Assembly: GCF_009846885.1 (NCBI RefSeq)
Contig: NZ_WUWM01000050.1
Span: forward strand, 1-33,198
Direction: 5' to 3'
DNA: 33,198 bases
From: Paenibacillus puerhi
Lineage (GTDB): Bacteria > Bacillota > Bacilli > Paenibacillales > NBRC-103111
In this document: positions 7,049 to 15,774 of the stretch, piece by piece
How the letters are laid out: each line of letters begins with the position of its first letter
Position numbering within the stretch: position 1 is the stretch's first letter
Translations under genes and position numbers: made by a program
Notes under the pieces: generated by a model
The model's input: the letters and a program-made list of their open reading frames with translations, nothing else
What the model was told of the DNA's origin: nothing
Database searches by the model: none

Positions 7049-8809
7049 ATGGTGAATTTGAAGGCAAAGCCATTCCATCTAAGCGATGAGGATATAAGCT
7101 GGGTGGAAGCGACGATCCAGTCGATGACGCTGGAGGAGAAAATCGGTCAGCTGTTTATTAATCTGGGCTACCGCCACGATCCGGAGTATTTACAGCACAT
7201 GCTGGAGAACTATCACATCGGGGGCGTCCGGTATAATCCCAATACGTCCGAGACCATCTACGAGCAAAATAAATACCTCCAGGAGCACAGCAAAATTCCG
7301 TTGCTTATCGCGGCCAATGTCGAATCGGGCGGAGACGGCGCTTGCACGGATGGAACGCTAATCGGTACGCACGAGCAGATCGGCGCAACCCGAAACCCGG
7401 AGTACGCCTATCGGATGGCCCGGATTAGCGGCGCGGAAGGGGCTGCGGTCGGATGTAACTGGTCCTTCGCGCCCGTGGTCGACATTAATTATAATTGGCG
7501 TAACCCGATGACCATGACGAGATGCTTCAGCAACAATCCCGACGAGGTATTGGAGATGTCCAAGGCTTACTTGAGGGGGATAGGCGAGGAAGGATTCGCG
7601 GCAGCCATGAAACATTTCCCCGGGGACGGGATCGACGAGCGGGATCATCACCTGCTGACGAGCGTCAATACGTTATCATGCGAAGTATGGGACCAGACGT
7701 ACGGCAAAGTGTATCGAGGGATGATCGAAGCAGGCGTTCAAAGCGTGATGATCGGCCATATCCGGCTGCCCGCGTATTCCAAACGCCTCAATCCGAGCTT
7801 GACGGATGCGGACCTGCTGCCGGCTTCCTTGTCGCCGGAGCTCGTGACCGGGCTGCTTAGAGAGCGGCTTGGCTTCAACGGGCTAGTGCTTACCGACGCT
7901 TCGAGAATGGCGGGACTGACTACCGCTATGAAGCGGTCGGAGCAATTGCCTCAAGCCATCGCCGCAGGCTGCGATATGTTCCTGTTCTTTAACGATCCGG
8001 AGGAGGACTTCCAGTTTATGCTGGACGGCTATACGAACGGCGTGATCACGGAGCAACGGCTCCACGAGGCGCTGCAGCGTATACTGGGAACGAAGGCTTT
8101 TCTCGGGCTGCATAAGAAACAACAAGCCGGCACGCTTGTCCCGCCGAAATCAGCCTTGAGCGTCATTGGCTGCGGGGAGCATCTGGAAGCCGCGAGAGAA
8201 GTAGCGGCGAGGTCCATTACCTTGGTGAAGCAAACTCGTCCAGATTTGCCGATCCGGCCCGAGACACACCGGCGAATAATGCTATACGTGCTTGGGGATG
8301 ATGTCCAGTTCTTTGGGATCAAGCAGCAGGGCGTCAAGGACATGATCGTGGAGGAGCTGAGCAAGGCCGGATTCGACGTGACTTTGTACGAGACTCCGGC
8401 GTCCAGGCAGGAACGGGCCAAGGGGGAAGCGGAGGCAGACGGCAAGGGACCTGCTGCTGTCCAGATATTTGAGAGCAAAAAAATATCCGACTTCACGAAT
8501 GCCTATGATGCCGTGCTGTTATTTGCCAATGTGCAGCAGTTCGCCCAAGAGAACTTTGCGCGCATCCGTTGGTCCTCGCCGATGGGGCCTGAGATTCCTT
8601 GGTATGTCACCGAGCTGCCAACCGTGTTCGTATCCTTGCATAACCCGTTCCATCTCTATGATGTGCCGATGGTCAAGACGTATATTAATGCGTATGCGCC
8701 GACAAGAACGGTCGTTCAGGAAACGATCAAGCGGATCATGGGGGACGAGCCCTTCCACGGTACCAGCCCCGTCGATGTATTTTGCGGCATGGCCGATACC
8801 CGTCTCTAA
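7049..8809 (+). CDS. GH3 glycosidase, NagZ-like (beta-N-acetylhexosaminidase type)
   Basis: The product has 586 residues. It contains the GH3 KHFPG motif (Lys188-His189) followed by DERDHH, where Asp199 and His201 could form the Asp-His dyad typical of NagZ-type GH3 enzymes. The nucleophile is expected at Asp283 in VLTDASRMAG. Residues ~370-586 form a second alpha/beta domain, as in two-domain NagZ relatives. There is no signal peptide, so it acts in the cytoplasm on the imported oligosaccharide, probably releasing N-acetylglucosamine or a related sugar. A beta-glucosidase role is possible. GAAGGAGAG precedes the ATG. It sits between the permeases and the binding protein, an uncommon but understandable order. 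Confidence 0.88.
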   Translation: MVNLKAKPFHLSDEDISWVEATIQSMTLEEKIGQLFINLGYRHDPEYLQHMLENYHIGGVRYNPNTSETIYEQNKYLQEHSKIPLLIAANVESGGDGACTDGTLIGTHEQIGATRNPEYAYRMARISGAEGAAVGCNWSFAPVVDINYNWRNPMTMTRCFSNNPDEVLEMSKAYLRGIGEEGFAAAMKHFPGDGIDERDHHLLTSVNTLSCEVWDQTYGKVYRGMIEAGVQSVMIGHIRLPAYSKRLNPSLTDADLLPASLSPELVTGLLRERLGFNGLVLTDASRMAGLTTAMKRSEQLPQAIAAGCDMFLFFNDPEEDFQFMLDGYTNGVITEQRLHEALQRILGTKAFLGLHKKQQAGTLVPPKSALSVIGCGEHLEAAREVAARSITLVKQTRPDLPIRPETHRRIMLYVLGDDVQFFGIKQQGVKDMIVEELSKAGFDVTLYETPASRQERAKGEAEADGKGPAAVQIFESKKISDFTNAYDAVLLFANVQQFAQENFARIRWSSPMGPEIPWYVTELPTVFVSLHNPFHLYDVPMVKTYINAYAPTRTVVQETIKRIMGDEPFHGTSPVDVFCGMADTRL

Positions 8810-8907
8810 TGCAAACGCCGGATGCCGGTCGGTTCAAGGCGAGAGGCCATCCGGACAAGCAGAACAGACGGATTCGATTAGTTATATAATCTAAAGGGGG
8901 ATTTCTC

Positions 8908-10257
8908 ATGCTCAACAAACCATGGATGAAGCAATCGGTACTCTCTGTAACCGCTATGTCAATGTTATTGGCCGGCTGCGCCGCTTCCCAGGGCACGGAT
9001 AGCTCAAGCCCGCAGGCTTCGTCCTCAGACAAGCCCGTCACGATCAAGCTGCACACCTGGAATAACCTGAAGACGGATGGCTTTGACGTCGTGATCCAGG
9101 AGTTTGAGAAGAAATACCCGAACATCAAAGTGGAATTCGTATCCCAGGGAGATAATAACTCGACCGAGGCCATGAAAAAAGTCGATTTGGCGGCCGCTTC
9201 CGGTGAAAGCCTGGACGTCATCATGATTCAGAACCGTGCGGCCTATGCCCAGCGGATTGCCCTGAATATGTTCGAGCCGCTCGACGAGTATATGAGCAAA
9301 GAAGGCATCCAATTCGACAATGAGTATAAAGTAGACACGAAATTAAATGGAAAGTACTATGGAATTCCCGGGAAATCCGTCTCCTGGTTCGTCGTCATCA
9401 ATGAAAATCATTTGAAAGAGGCAGGACTGCCGGTTCCGAAGGATTGGACGTGGGATGAGTTCCTGGACTATGCGAAGAAAATGACGAAACTGGATGGGGG
9501 AGCCAAGCATTACGGAACTCACTTCCATACCTGGACCGTCCCCTATACGAACCTGGGCCAATACAATCGGCAGGAAAACAGCAACCTGGTGACCGATGAT
9601 CTCAAGTCGGCCAACGTGATGAATCCGGTTATGCGCAAATCGCTCGAAATCCGGAAGCAAGCGGAGAAGGATCAATCTGCGACGCCATATGCCGAAGTAA
9701 TCAGCCAAAAGATGAATTACCGTCCGCAATACTTCAATCAGGCGGCGAGCATGCTGGCGACCGGTACGTTCCTGATCGCCGAGACGGGCGGTACCGACGC
9801 GGTGCCGGCTAACTTCAAAACCGTATTCGCTCCTTATCCTAAGCTCAACAAGGAAGATCCGATAGCTTCCCCTTTCGAAGGCGACATTCTGGCGGTATAC
9901 GGCAAGTCGAAGCATAAGCAGGAAGCGTATACGTTCATCCGCTGGTTTACGACGGAGGGCATTACGCTGCAGGGTCGTTATATCCCATCCTGGAAGAAAG
10001 CCAACCTGGACGAAGTCATCGATAAGATCGTGTCCAAAACAAAAACGCCGGAGCAGGTAGACAAGGAGTCTCTCCTGTACGTCTTGAAAAATACAACGAC
10101 GTCCAAATCGGCTACTCCGATCCCATACCAAGCCGAGGTTGAAAAAGTGATGCAGGAGGAGTTCGATAAGATGCTGCTGAAGGATCAGGATATCGATACG
10201 ACTCAGAAAAATGCGCAAGAGCGAATTCAGAAGCTGATCGATGCCAACAAAAAATAA
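8908..10257 (+). CDS. ABC transporter sugar-binding lipoprotein
   Basis: The product has 449 residues. A short type II signal ends in the lipobox LLAGC, with Cys24 as the lipidated residue, followed by a Ser-rich linker. The mature part has the family-1 solute-binding pattern (IKLHTWNN, FEKKYPNIKVEF, a ~100-residue lobe, then a FIRWFTTEG segment). It captures an oligosaccharide outside the membrane and delivers it to the two permeases. AAAGGGGG precedes the ATG at 8908. A TATAAT just upstream (8884-8889) may give an extra internal promoter, consistent with the need for more binding protein than permease. A terminator follows. Confidence 0.93.
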   Translation: MLNKPWMKQSVLSVTAMSMLLAGCAASQGTDSSSPQASSSDKPVTIKLHTWNNLKTDGFDVVIQEFEKKYPNIKVEFVSQGDNNSTEAMKKVDLAAASGESLDVIMIQNRAAYAQRIALNMFEPLDEYMSKEGIQFDNEYKVDTKLNGKYYGIPGKSVSWFVVINENHLKEAGLPVPKDWTWDEFLDYAKKMTKLDGGAKHYGTHFHTWTVPYTNLGQYNRQENSNLVTDDLKSANVMNPVMRKSLEIRKQAEKDQSATPYAEVISQKMNYRPQYFNQAASMLATGTFLIAETGGTDAVPANFKTVFAPYPKLNKEDPIASPFEGDILAVYGKSKHKQEAYTFIRWFTTEGITLQGRYIPSWKKANLDEVIDKIVSKTKTPEQVDKESLLYVLKNTTTSKSATPIPYQAEVEKVMQEEFDKMLLKDQDIDTTQKNAQERIQKLIDANKK

Positions 10258-10326
10258 GTCATGACACGGACCCGCACCCTGGGTTGAAGTGATGAAACCT
10301 ATGCGATAGGATAATAGTCATACCGG

Positions 10327-10368
10327 AGCTAGAGCCTGCAGTAAAGAGGCTCTAGCTTTCGCCTCTTT
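10327..10368 (+). terminator. terminator after the binding protein / leader of the kinase gene
   Basis: AGCTAGAGCCT (10327-10337) pairs perfectly with AGGCTCTAGCT (10347-10357), followed by TTCGCCTCTTT. It separates the transport genes from the regulator genes. A possible promoter (TTGAAG, 17 bases, TAGGAT, about 10284-10312) lies before it, so it could also attenuate the kinase transcript. Confidence 0.8.
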
Positions 10369-10406
10369 CGAAAGGTCAACTCATAGGGGGAAAGCAGGGA
10401 TGAATC

Positions 10407-12173
10407 ATGAGTATGTTTAGCTTTCACAGGCACTCGCTGCGGCGGAAATTAATCGTTACAACTATCGCCTGCCTGCTGCTTCCTACGATCATCATGCTGT
10501 ATATCACCAGCACGTTCTCTCAGAGGATCATACGCGAGCAGACGCTGGATAACGCCATCCAATCTTTAAAGATGATCCAGTATCAGCTGTACGGCATCAT
10601 GGATGAGATGGTTTCGGTGTCCAATCGGATTCAATTCGACTCCGAGCTAGGGAGCCTGCTGCAAATCAAGGACGATCCCTTGGCGTCGAGGAACATCACG
10701 GAGAAGCTGGAGCAATGGGCGAGGGACAGGCCGGACATGAATCTTACCTTGCTTCTCGCCGATGGCCGTTATTATTCCAATTATTCCTATGACGAATTCA
10801 ACCCGTCATTGTTCAGGGAACAGGCCTGGTTCCGCGCTCTGCCTCAGTCTCCCGACTTTGAAACCTATTACCTCGGGGCGATTCCCCATTATCTGAAGTC
10901 CAAGGTGCAGGAGGATCCTTACGTCCTGTTGACGGCGAGAACACTGATGGACTATTATTCGAAGCCCTACGCTTCCTTGCTCGTCAGCCGCGGAGAGAAT
11001 ACGATAAGTAACATCTTTGCCCATATAGCCGAGGAGATTTTCCTGCTCGACGAGAGCGGCCGTATCTTGTCACATCGGAATAAGGAGGTTATCGGCCAAA
11101 GCTTTCACAGCCTGGTCCCGATCGGGCAGGTAGAGTCGCCGGCTATCATTCAGTTGAACGGCGAACAGCAGCTGTATGTCTCGCTGCCACTGCGATTCGG
11201 GGGATGGCGGCTGGTCAGTCTGGCCCCTTATGAGCAACTGACCGATAAAGTCAATCGCATTCATCAATCGGGCTTGATGCTGCAGGTCATGTTTGCTGCT
11301 TGCTTCATTTTCATCCTTGCGTACTTGATTCGGAAGTTTACAATGCCGATCAAGGTTCTTGGCAAAGTGGCCGCGGAAGTCGAATCGGGCGACATGGAGG
11401 TGCGTTCTAAGGTGAGAGGCGGGGATGAGGTCGGCCGGCTGGGCCGGTCCTTCGATAACATGCTTGACCGTATTCAACAGACGCTGGAGCAGGTGAAGGT
11501 CGAGCAGGAGCTGAAGCGGCAGGCGGAGCTGGCGATGCTGCAGGCGCAGATTCATCCCCATTTTTTATTTAACGTGCTGAGCGCCATCCGTCTGAATCTG
11601 CTGATGAAAGACGATGAGAAGAACGCCGAGCTTGTCGGGTCCTTATCCTCGCTCCTTCGAGCGACCATATCCTCCCGGCAAGAGTTCGTCTCCTTATATT
11701 CCGAGGTCGAAATGTCCGAGAAGTATGCGGATCTGATGAATCTTACGATGAGGCATCCAGTGAAGGTCGAGATGGATGTCGAGCCGGAGCTGCTGGCGAG
11801 TACAGTACCTCGGTTAATTTTGCAGCCAATTATCGAGAATGCTTATAAGCATGCATTTTCCCGGAAGGGGGGCACTCTTCAGATCCAAGTCGAACAAGCA
11901 GGCGATTCCTTGCGCATCACTATCGAGGACAACGGGGCAGGCATGGATAAGGAGACAAGGCAGCTGCTGCATGAACGTCTCCGGCTCAACAAGCAGCAGA
12001 TTATCGAGGAAGGGAAGCCGCCATCCGGCATCGGGCTTTCGAATGTATACGAGCGCTTGAAGATCATGTATGGCAACCGGTTCCAGATGGCCATACAGAG
12101 CGAGGCTCAAGAGGGTACCCGCATCACACTCATGATCCCAACATCAACCATGGAGAACAACGGATATGTATAA
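10407..12173 (+). CDS. sensor histidine kinase, YesM-like
   Basis: The product has 588 residues. TM1 falls at ~15-35, followed by an extracellular sensor domain to ~290 and TM2 at ~290-310. A HAMP segment comes next, then a His_kinase domain with the phospho-acceptor in QIHPHFLFN (His383). The HATPase_c domain shows the N box (IIENAYKHAF), a DNGAGM G1 box and GIGLSNVYERL. This is the layout of kinases that sense extracellular sugars and phosphorylate a partner AraC-type regulator. It overlaps the regulator gene by 8 bases, indicating translational coupling. It is the likely controller of the sulfatase, MFS and ABC promoters. Confidence 0.94.
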   Translation: MSMFSFHRHSLRRKLIVTTIACLLLPTIIMLYITSTFSQRIIREQTLDNAIQSLKMIQYQLYGIMDEMVSVSNRIQFDSELGSLLQIKDDPLASRNITEKLEQWARDRPDMNLTLLLADGRYYSNYSYDEFNPSLFREQAWFRALPQSPDFETYYLGAIPHYLKSKVQEDPYVLLTARTLMDYYSKPYASLLVSRGENTISNIFAHIAEEIFLLDESGRILSHRNKEVIGQSFHSLVPIGQVESPAIIQLNGEQQLYVSLPLRFGGWRLVSLAPYEQLTDKVNRIHQSGLMLQVMFAACFIFILAYLIRKFTMPIKVLGKVAAEVESGDMEVRSKVRGGDEVGRLGRSFDNMLDRIQQTLEQVKVEQELKRQAELAMLQAQIHPHFLFNVLSAIRLNLLMKDDEKNAELVGSLSSLLRATISSRQEFVSLYSEVEMSEKYADLMNLTMRHPVKVEMDVEPELLASTVPRLILQPIIENAYKHAFSRKGGTLQIQVEQAGDSLRITIEDNGAGMDKETRQLLHERLRLNKQQIIEEGKPPSGIGLSNVYERLKIMYGNRFQMAIQSEAQEGTRITLMIPTSTMENNGYV

Positions 12174-13770
12174 AGTGATACTGGCAGACGACTACAAGTC
12201 GGTCCTCGAATATTTGACGGCGAAAATTCCATGGCAGGAGCTGGGGCTGGAGCTGGTCGCGGTTTGCTCCGACGGCGAAGAAGCGCTGGAGGCCTGCAGG
12301 CGCACGCAGCCCGATATCCTGATTACCGATATCGGCATGCCCCTTATGAATGGGCTTGACTTGATCGAAGCGGCCCGCCAGGACAATCCCGGTTTGAAAA
12401 CCGTCATCTTGTCCTGTCATGAGGACTTTCAGTATGCTCAGAGGGCTGTGAAATTAAGCGTGAATGACTACATTCTGAAAGAAACGCTTCGCATCGAGCA
12501 GCTGCTGGATATTTTGCACAAGCTCACTCTTCAGCTGAAGGAGGAGCACGCGGCCCTGCGCAGCCGCCAACAATTGCAGGATGTCGTATTTCAAAGCCGT
12601 TCCTCGCTGCGTACTTCTTTCATCCGCTCGTTAATCGACCAGCCGGTTTGGAATGAAGCAGAGTGGACGGAGAAAGCGGCGGCCTTCGGATTGCGCATGG
12701 AGGAAGGCTTCTCTTATTTGCCGGTGCTGGGCGTGCTGGATCGGTTCCCGGATCTGGAAGCCAGATTCGGCGGAGGGCATCATCTTCAGTATGTGGTGGA
12801 GAATGCGCTGAATGAATCGGTGAACATCGAGAACAGCGCCGTATTTGCTTACAGCGAGCGTTATTATTACCTGCTTTATCCGTATCCCAAAACGCTCAAA
12901 ATCAATAGATCCGATCAGATCATGGACGAGCTGCGGCTGATTCAGAAGTCGATGCGCCGTTATCTGAAAATAGGGATTTCCTTTTATACAGCCGACATCA
13001 GTCCATCCGTCGCCCACTTGAAAAAGCAGCTCATCTCCTTATTGAATGAGCGGACCTTCCGGTTTTATTCGGGAGAGCATGCCCTATTGAAGCTGCGGCC
13101 GATGGACATCTCAAAAGAGGATCTATTCGTTCATTATGCCGCCGCGCTGAACGACTTTCGAACTTGTATGCTCGAAGTTAGCGCCAATCCGATTAAGGAG
13201 ACTCTTGCCCAGTGGATGGAGCATATTGCGCGGCATAAGTATCCGATGGATTCGGTGCGCAGCTGGATGCTGAAGCTGGTTACCGATATGGAATTGAAAT
13301 ACACGGTCATGCAGCATTTTTTGACCAATTACAGCTCGGAGCTGCTGCAGCATCACATCTATACCATCGATACGCTGGAGCATCTCGGCGACTGGCTGTA
13401 CCACTTTCTGATGGAGAAGAGGAAGTCCTATCAGGAGCATCACGAGCATGCCAAGCGCAAGGAAATCGCCGCGGCGCAGCGCTATGTGATGATGCATCTG
13501 CATGAGAAGATCAGCATGGAGGAAACGGCCCTCCGGCTGCAGATGAATCCCACTCATTTTAGCCGGATATTCAAGAAAGAGACAGGCGAGACCTTCGTTG
13601 AGTTTGTCACCCGCTGCAAGATGGAGCGAGCTCAAGAGCTGCTAGATCAGTCCGATCAGAGGGTGGAGCAAATATCCGAAGGGCTGGGCTACGATAATAT
13701 GAGTTATTTCTTTAAGCTTTTCAGGCAATTCTCGGGCATGTCGCCGACGGAATACCGCAAAAGACTGTGA
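12166..13770 (+). CDS. response regulator with AraC-type DNA-binding domain, YesN-like
   Basis: The product has 534 residues. The N-terminal receiver domain has the acidic pair near residues 9-10 and the phosphorylation site Asp55 in ILITDIGMP. A long middle region (~130-420) is typical of YesN-like regulators. The C-terminal AraC domain has two HTH motifs (ISMEETALRLQMNPTHFSRI and the VEQISEGLGYDNMSYFFKLF region) and ends in SPTEYRKRL. It should bind and activate the nearby glycan promoters; the GAAAGATTC-type motif found at three of them is the best candidate site. The start overlaps the kinase stop (ATGTATAA). Confidence 0.94.
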   Translation: MYKVILADDYKSVLEYLTAKIPWQELGLELVAVCSDGEEALEACRRTQPDILITDIGMPLMNGLDLIEAARQDNPGLKTVILSCHEDFQYAQRAVKLSVNDYILKETLRIEQLLDILHKLTLQLKEEHAALRSRQQLQDVVFQSRSSLRTSFIRSLIDQPVWNEAEWTEKAAAFGLRMEEGFSYLPVLGVLDRFPDLEARFGGGHHLQYVVENALNESVNIENSAVFAYSERYYYLLYPYPKTLKINRSDQIMDELRLIQKSMRRYLKIGISFYTADISPSVAHLKKQLISLLNERTFRFYSGEHALLKLRPMDISKEDLFVHYAAALNDFRTCMLEVSANPIKETLAQWMEHIARHKYPMDSVRSWMLKLVTDMELKYTVMQHFLTNYSSELLQHHIYTIDTLEHLGDWLYHFLMEKRKSYQEHHEHAKRKEIAAAQRYVMMHLHEKISMEETALRLQMNPTHFSRIFKKETGETFVEFVTRCKMERAQELLDQSDQRVEQISEGLGYDNMSYFFKLFRQFSGMSPTEYRKRL

Positions 13771-13777
13771 GCTCGGC

Positions 13778-13808
13778 GCGGGGGCCGGAACAACGGCTTC
13801 CCCGCTTT
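13778..13808 (+). terminator. terminator after the response regulator
   Basis: GCGGGG and GCCG pair with CGGC and CCCCGC, with a two-base bulge and the loop GAACAA, followed by TTTT. It closes the glycan operon. Confidence 0.75.
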
Positions 13809-14033
13809 TGTGCTGCACGGAGGCCGCGAAAGCTTGTACCGGATGACGTGCGCGAGCGGCGGTCCAAGTGATGCGGGGCAGCTTGAAGAAGGGGTTCATC
13901 CGGTTTTCCTTTTGTACGCCGCCTCATATTCCATCGTCAAGCCGTACGTGATATTTTGAGGCTGTGCTCGTAGAGAAGGCTGTAGCCTCGTCTCTAGTGG
14001 TATGCGATGTTAGGAATGAGGCGGCACTCAGAA
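13809..14033. other. GC-rich intergenic stretch
   Basis: This is part of the 445-base gap before hsp20. No ORF with a ribosome binding site and no repeat is recognised here. The long upstream frame continuous with hsp20 (from 13964) has no start signal and crosses the operator and promoter, so it is not coding. Confidence 0.5.
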
Positions 14034-14050
14034 AGTCAAATAAGGTCAAA
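14034..14050 (+). promoter_or_regulatory. CtsR operator (exact heptad direct repeat)
   Basis: AGTCAAA (14034-14040), TAA, GGTCAAA (14044-14050) fits the CtsR consensus A/GGTCAAA-NAN-A/GGTCAAA exactly. A partial third heptad, AGTCAGA, follows. It suggests CtsR heat-shock repression of the hsp20 region. The site is ~110 bases upstream of the visible -10, farther than usual. Confidence 0.75.
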
Positions 14051-14138
14051 GTCGAAGAAAGTCAGAGATTCGTGGCGAAGACTTTGGTCATATGGGGGAT
14101 ATTCCCTGAAAACGGCTTAATTCGGCTCTATTCCACTT

Positions 14139-14167
14139 TTGATGAAATTTTTTCCCAAGGGTATAAT
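14139..14167 (+). promoter_or_regulatory. sigma-A promoter of hsp20
   Basis: TTGATG (14139-14144), a 17-base spacer and TATAAT (14162-14167) lie 48 bases before the hsp20 start. Confidence 0.8.
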
Positions 14168-14215
14168 AAGGTCATAGCAAGAAGAAACCACCAATTATCA
14201 AGGAGGAGATTCCGT

Positions 14216-14659
14216 ATGTTTGATCTGGTTCCATTCCGTAGAAGAAATGAAGACCTGTTTGGACAAATGTTGAAATCCTTCAATGAGGCTTTTGATCAAG
14301 AGCTGCTGGCTCCGCTGCATAGCAACACGCGTTCCTTCCGCACCGATATCCGGGAAACGGATAAGGGCTATCTCATAGAAGCTGAACTGCCGGGCTTCAC
14401 GAAAGAAGACATCGAGATCGATGTGCAGGATAAATATTTGACGATCCGTGCCAAGCGGAACCAAGTGGACGAAGAGAAGGATGAGAACGGTAAGATCATC
14501 CGCAGCGAACGCCATTATGGAGAGTTTGCAAGGCAATTCTACGTAGAAGGCATCGAGGAGGACGGAATTAAGGCGAAGCTGCAGGACGGTGTGCTGAAGC
14601 TGGATATTCCGAAGAAAGAGAAGAAAGAGCCGACCAACAAACGAATCGGCATTGAATAA
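14216..14659 (+). CDS. small heat-shock protein Hsp20
   Basis: The product has 147 residues, starting MFDLVPFRRRNEDLF. AAGGAGG ends 9 bases before this ATG, which fixes the start. The alpha-crystallin domain covers ~35-140, with the RTDIRETDKGYLIEAELPGF strand region and the closing LQDGVLKLDIPK (G-x-L signature). It is an ATP-independent holdase that keeps unfolded proteins soluble under heat stress. It is followed by a terminator and a DnaJ-like gene, a chaperone pair. Regulation by CtsR is suggested by the upstream operator. Confidence 0.95.
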   Translation: MFDLVPFRRRNEDLFGQMLKSFNEAFDQELLAPLHSNTRSFRTDIRETDKGYLIEAELPGFTKEDIEIDVQDKYLTIRAKRNQVDEEKDENGKIIRSERHYGEFARQFYVEGIEEDGIKAKLQDGVLKLDIPKKEKKEPTNKRIGIE

Positions 14660-14671
14660 GCTGCATCAGCG

Positions 14672-14713
14672 GGGTACGATGGAGGTGACACAACCTTACT
14701 GTCGTACCCTTTT
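14672..14713 (+). terminator. terminator between hsp20 and the dnaJ-like gene
   Basis: GGGTACGA (14672-14679) pairs with TCGTACCC (14702-14709), followed by TTTT. An outer GCTGCA/TGCAGC pairing can extend the stem. The loop of 22 bases is long, so partial read-through is possible. Confidence 0.75.
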
Positions 14714-14764
14714 CTGCAGCAAGGAATCGACCTTTTCTGATGATTACACGGCGCCGGAGGGAGG

Positions 14765-15724
14765 ATGGTGAAGGCTATGAAGGATTATTACGAGGTGCTG
14801 GGCGTTACCCGGAGCGCTGACAAGGAGGCTGTCAAGAAGGCGTATAAAAAGCTGGCCAAGAAGTACCATCCCGACGTGAATAAAACGCCTGAAGCCGAGA
14901 AGCGGTTTAAAGAGGTGCAGGAAGCGTACGAGGTGCTGTCTCAGGACGAGAGCAGACAGAGCTATGACCGCTATGGCGAGCGCTGGCGGGAGAGGACGCA
15001 GGGCCGGGATGAAGAGGCCTGGGGCCGCGGTCCGCAGGGAGGTGGCTACTGGCAGGAGGGAAGCGGTAATTCCCGCGGGACTTCCGCTTCCGGCTATGAC
15101 GGCATGGGAGGCGGATTTGGCGCTTCGGGAGGCAGCTTCGAGGATCTGTTCGGCGATTTGTTCGGCGGGGGCTGGGGCGACAGCCGCGGGCAGGCGGATA
15201 TGGAGGCCGAGCTTGCTTTGACCCTTGACGATGCGGTCCGCGGCGGCAAGGTTCAGATTTCCGTGGACGGAAAGTCGCTGAGCGTGAAGCTGCCGGACTC
15301 CATCAAGGACGGGCAGCGTATCCGTCTGAAGGGGATGGGGCATCCATCCCGGGACGGGCAGGCGGGAGACTTGTATGTGACCTTGCGCATCAAGCCGGAT
15401 CCGGTATTCTCCGCAGACGGGTATGACTTGTCCGCCGAGCTGGTCGTCGCTCCCTGGCATGCGGCGCTCGGAACGGAGACCAAGCTCCGTCTGCCGGGAG
15501 GCAGCTCCTTGAAGGTGAAGGTGCCGGAGGGGATGGATGGCGGACAGAAGCTAAGGCTTGCCGGGAAAGGTCTTCGCAAGCCGGACGGAGCTTATGGAGA
15601 TTTATATGTACGTCTGAAGGTCACCGTGCCACGGGCGGGCTCCGACCGGATCCGGGAGCTGTACAAGCAGCTGGCCGCGGAACAGCCCCACGAGCCGCGG
15701 TTTACAGGCCCGTCGTCTAACTAA
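14765..15724 (+). CDS. DnaJ/CbpA-like J-domain co-chaperone
   Basis: The product has 319 residues as called. The J domain (7-70) has HPD at 35-37 (KKYHPDVN) and starts DYYEVLGV. A Gly-rich stretch (~85-140, GGGFGASGGSFEDLFGDLFGG) follows, then two beta-rich substrate-binding domains (~150-310). There is no CxxCxGxG zinc-finger region, so it is the CbpA (class B) type rather than true DnaJ. It delivers unfolded proteins to DnaK and stimulates its ATPase. The start is uncertain: two GGAGG sites (14756-14764) abut the ATG at 14765; GTG at 14768 or ATG at 14777 (MKDYYE) are alternatives. It belongs with the preceding Hsp20 in a stress module. Confidence 0.92.
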   Translation: MVKAMKDYYEVLGVTRSADKEAVKKAYKKLAKKYHPDVNKTPEAEKRFKEVQEAYEVLSQDESRQSYDRYGERWRERTQGRDEEAWGRGPQGGGYWQEGSGNSRGTSASGYDGMGGGFGASGGSFEDLFGDLFGGGWGDSRGQADMEAELALTLDDAVRGGKVQISVDGKSLSVKLPDSIKDGQRIRLKGMGHPSRDGQAGDLYVTLRIKPDPVFSADGYDLSAELVVAPWHAALGTETKLRLPGGSSLKVKVPEGMDGGQKLRLAGKGLRKPDGAYGDLYVRLKVTVPRAGSDRIRELYKQLAAEQPHEPRFTGPSSN

Positions 15725-15774
15725 TCCCCGCAGGATGAGGGCCTGGCGGTGGATTTCGGCCGATTACGCAATAA

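Noticed and set aside
13964..14215. N-terminal extension of the Hsp20 frame
   Set aside because: It crosses the CtsR operator and the promoter; AAGGAGG at 14200 fixes the start at 14216.
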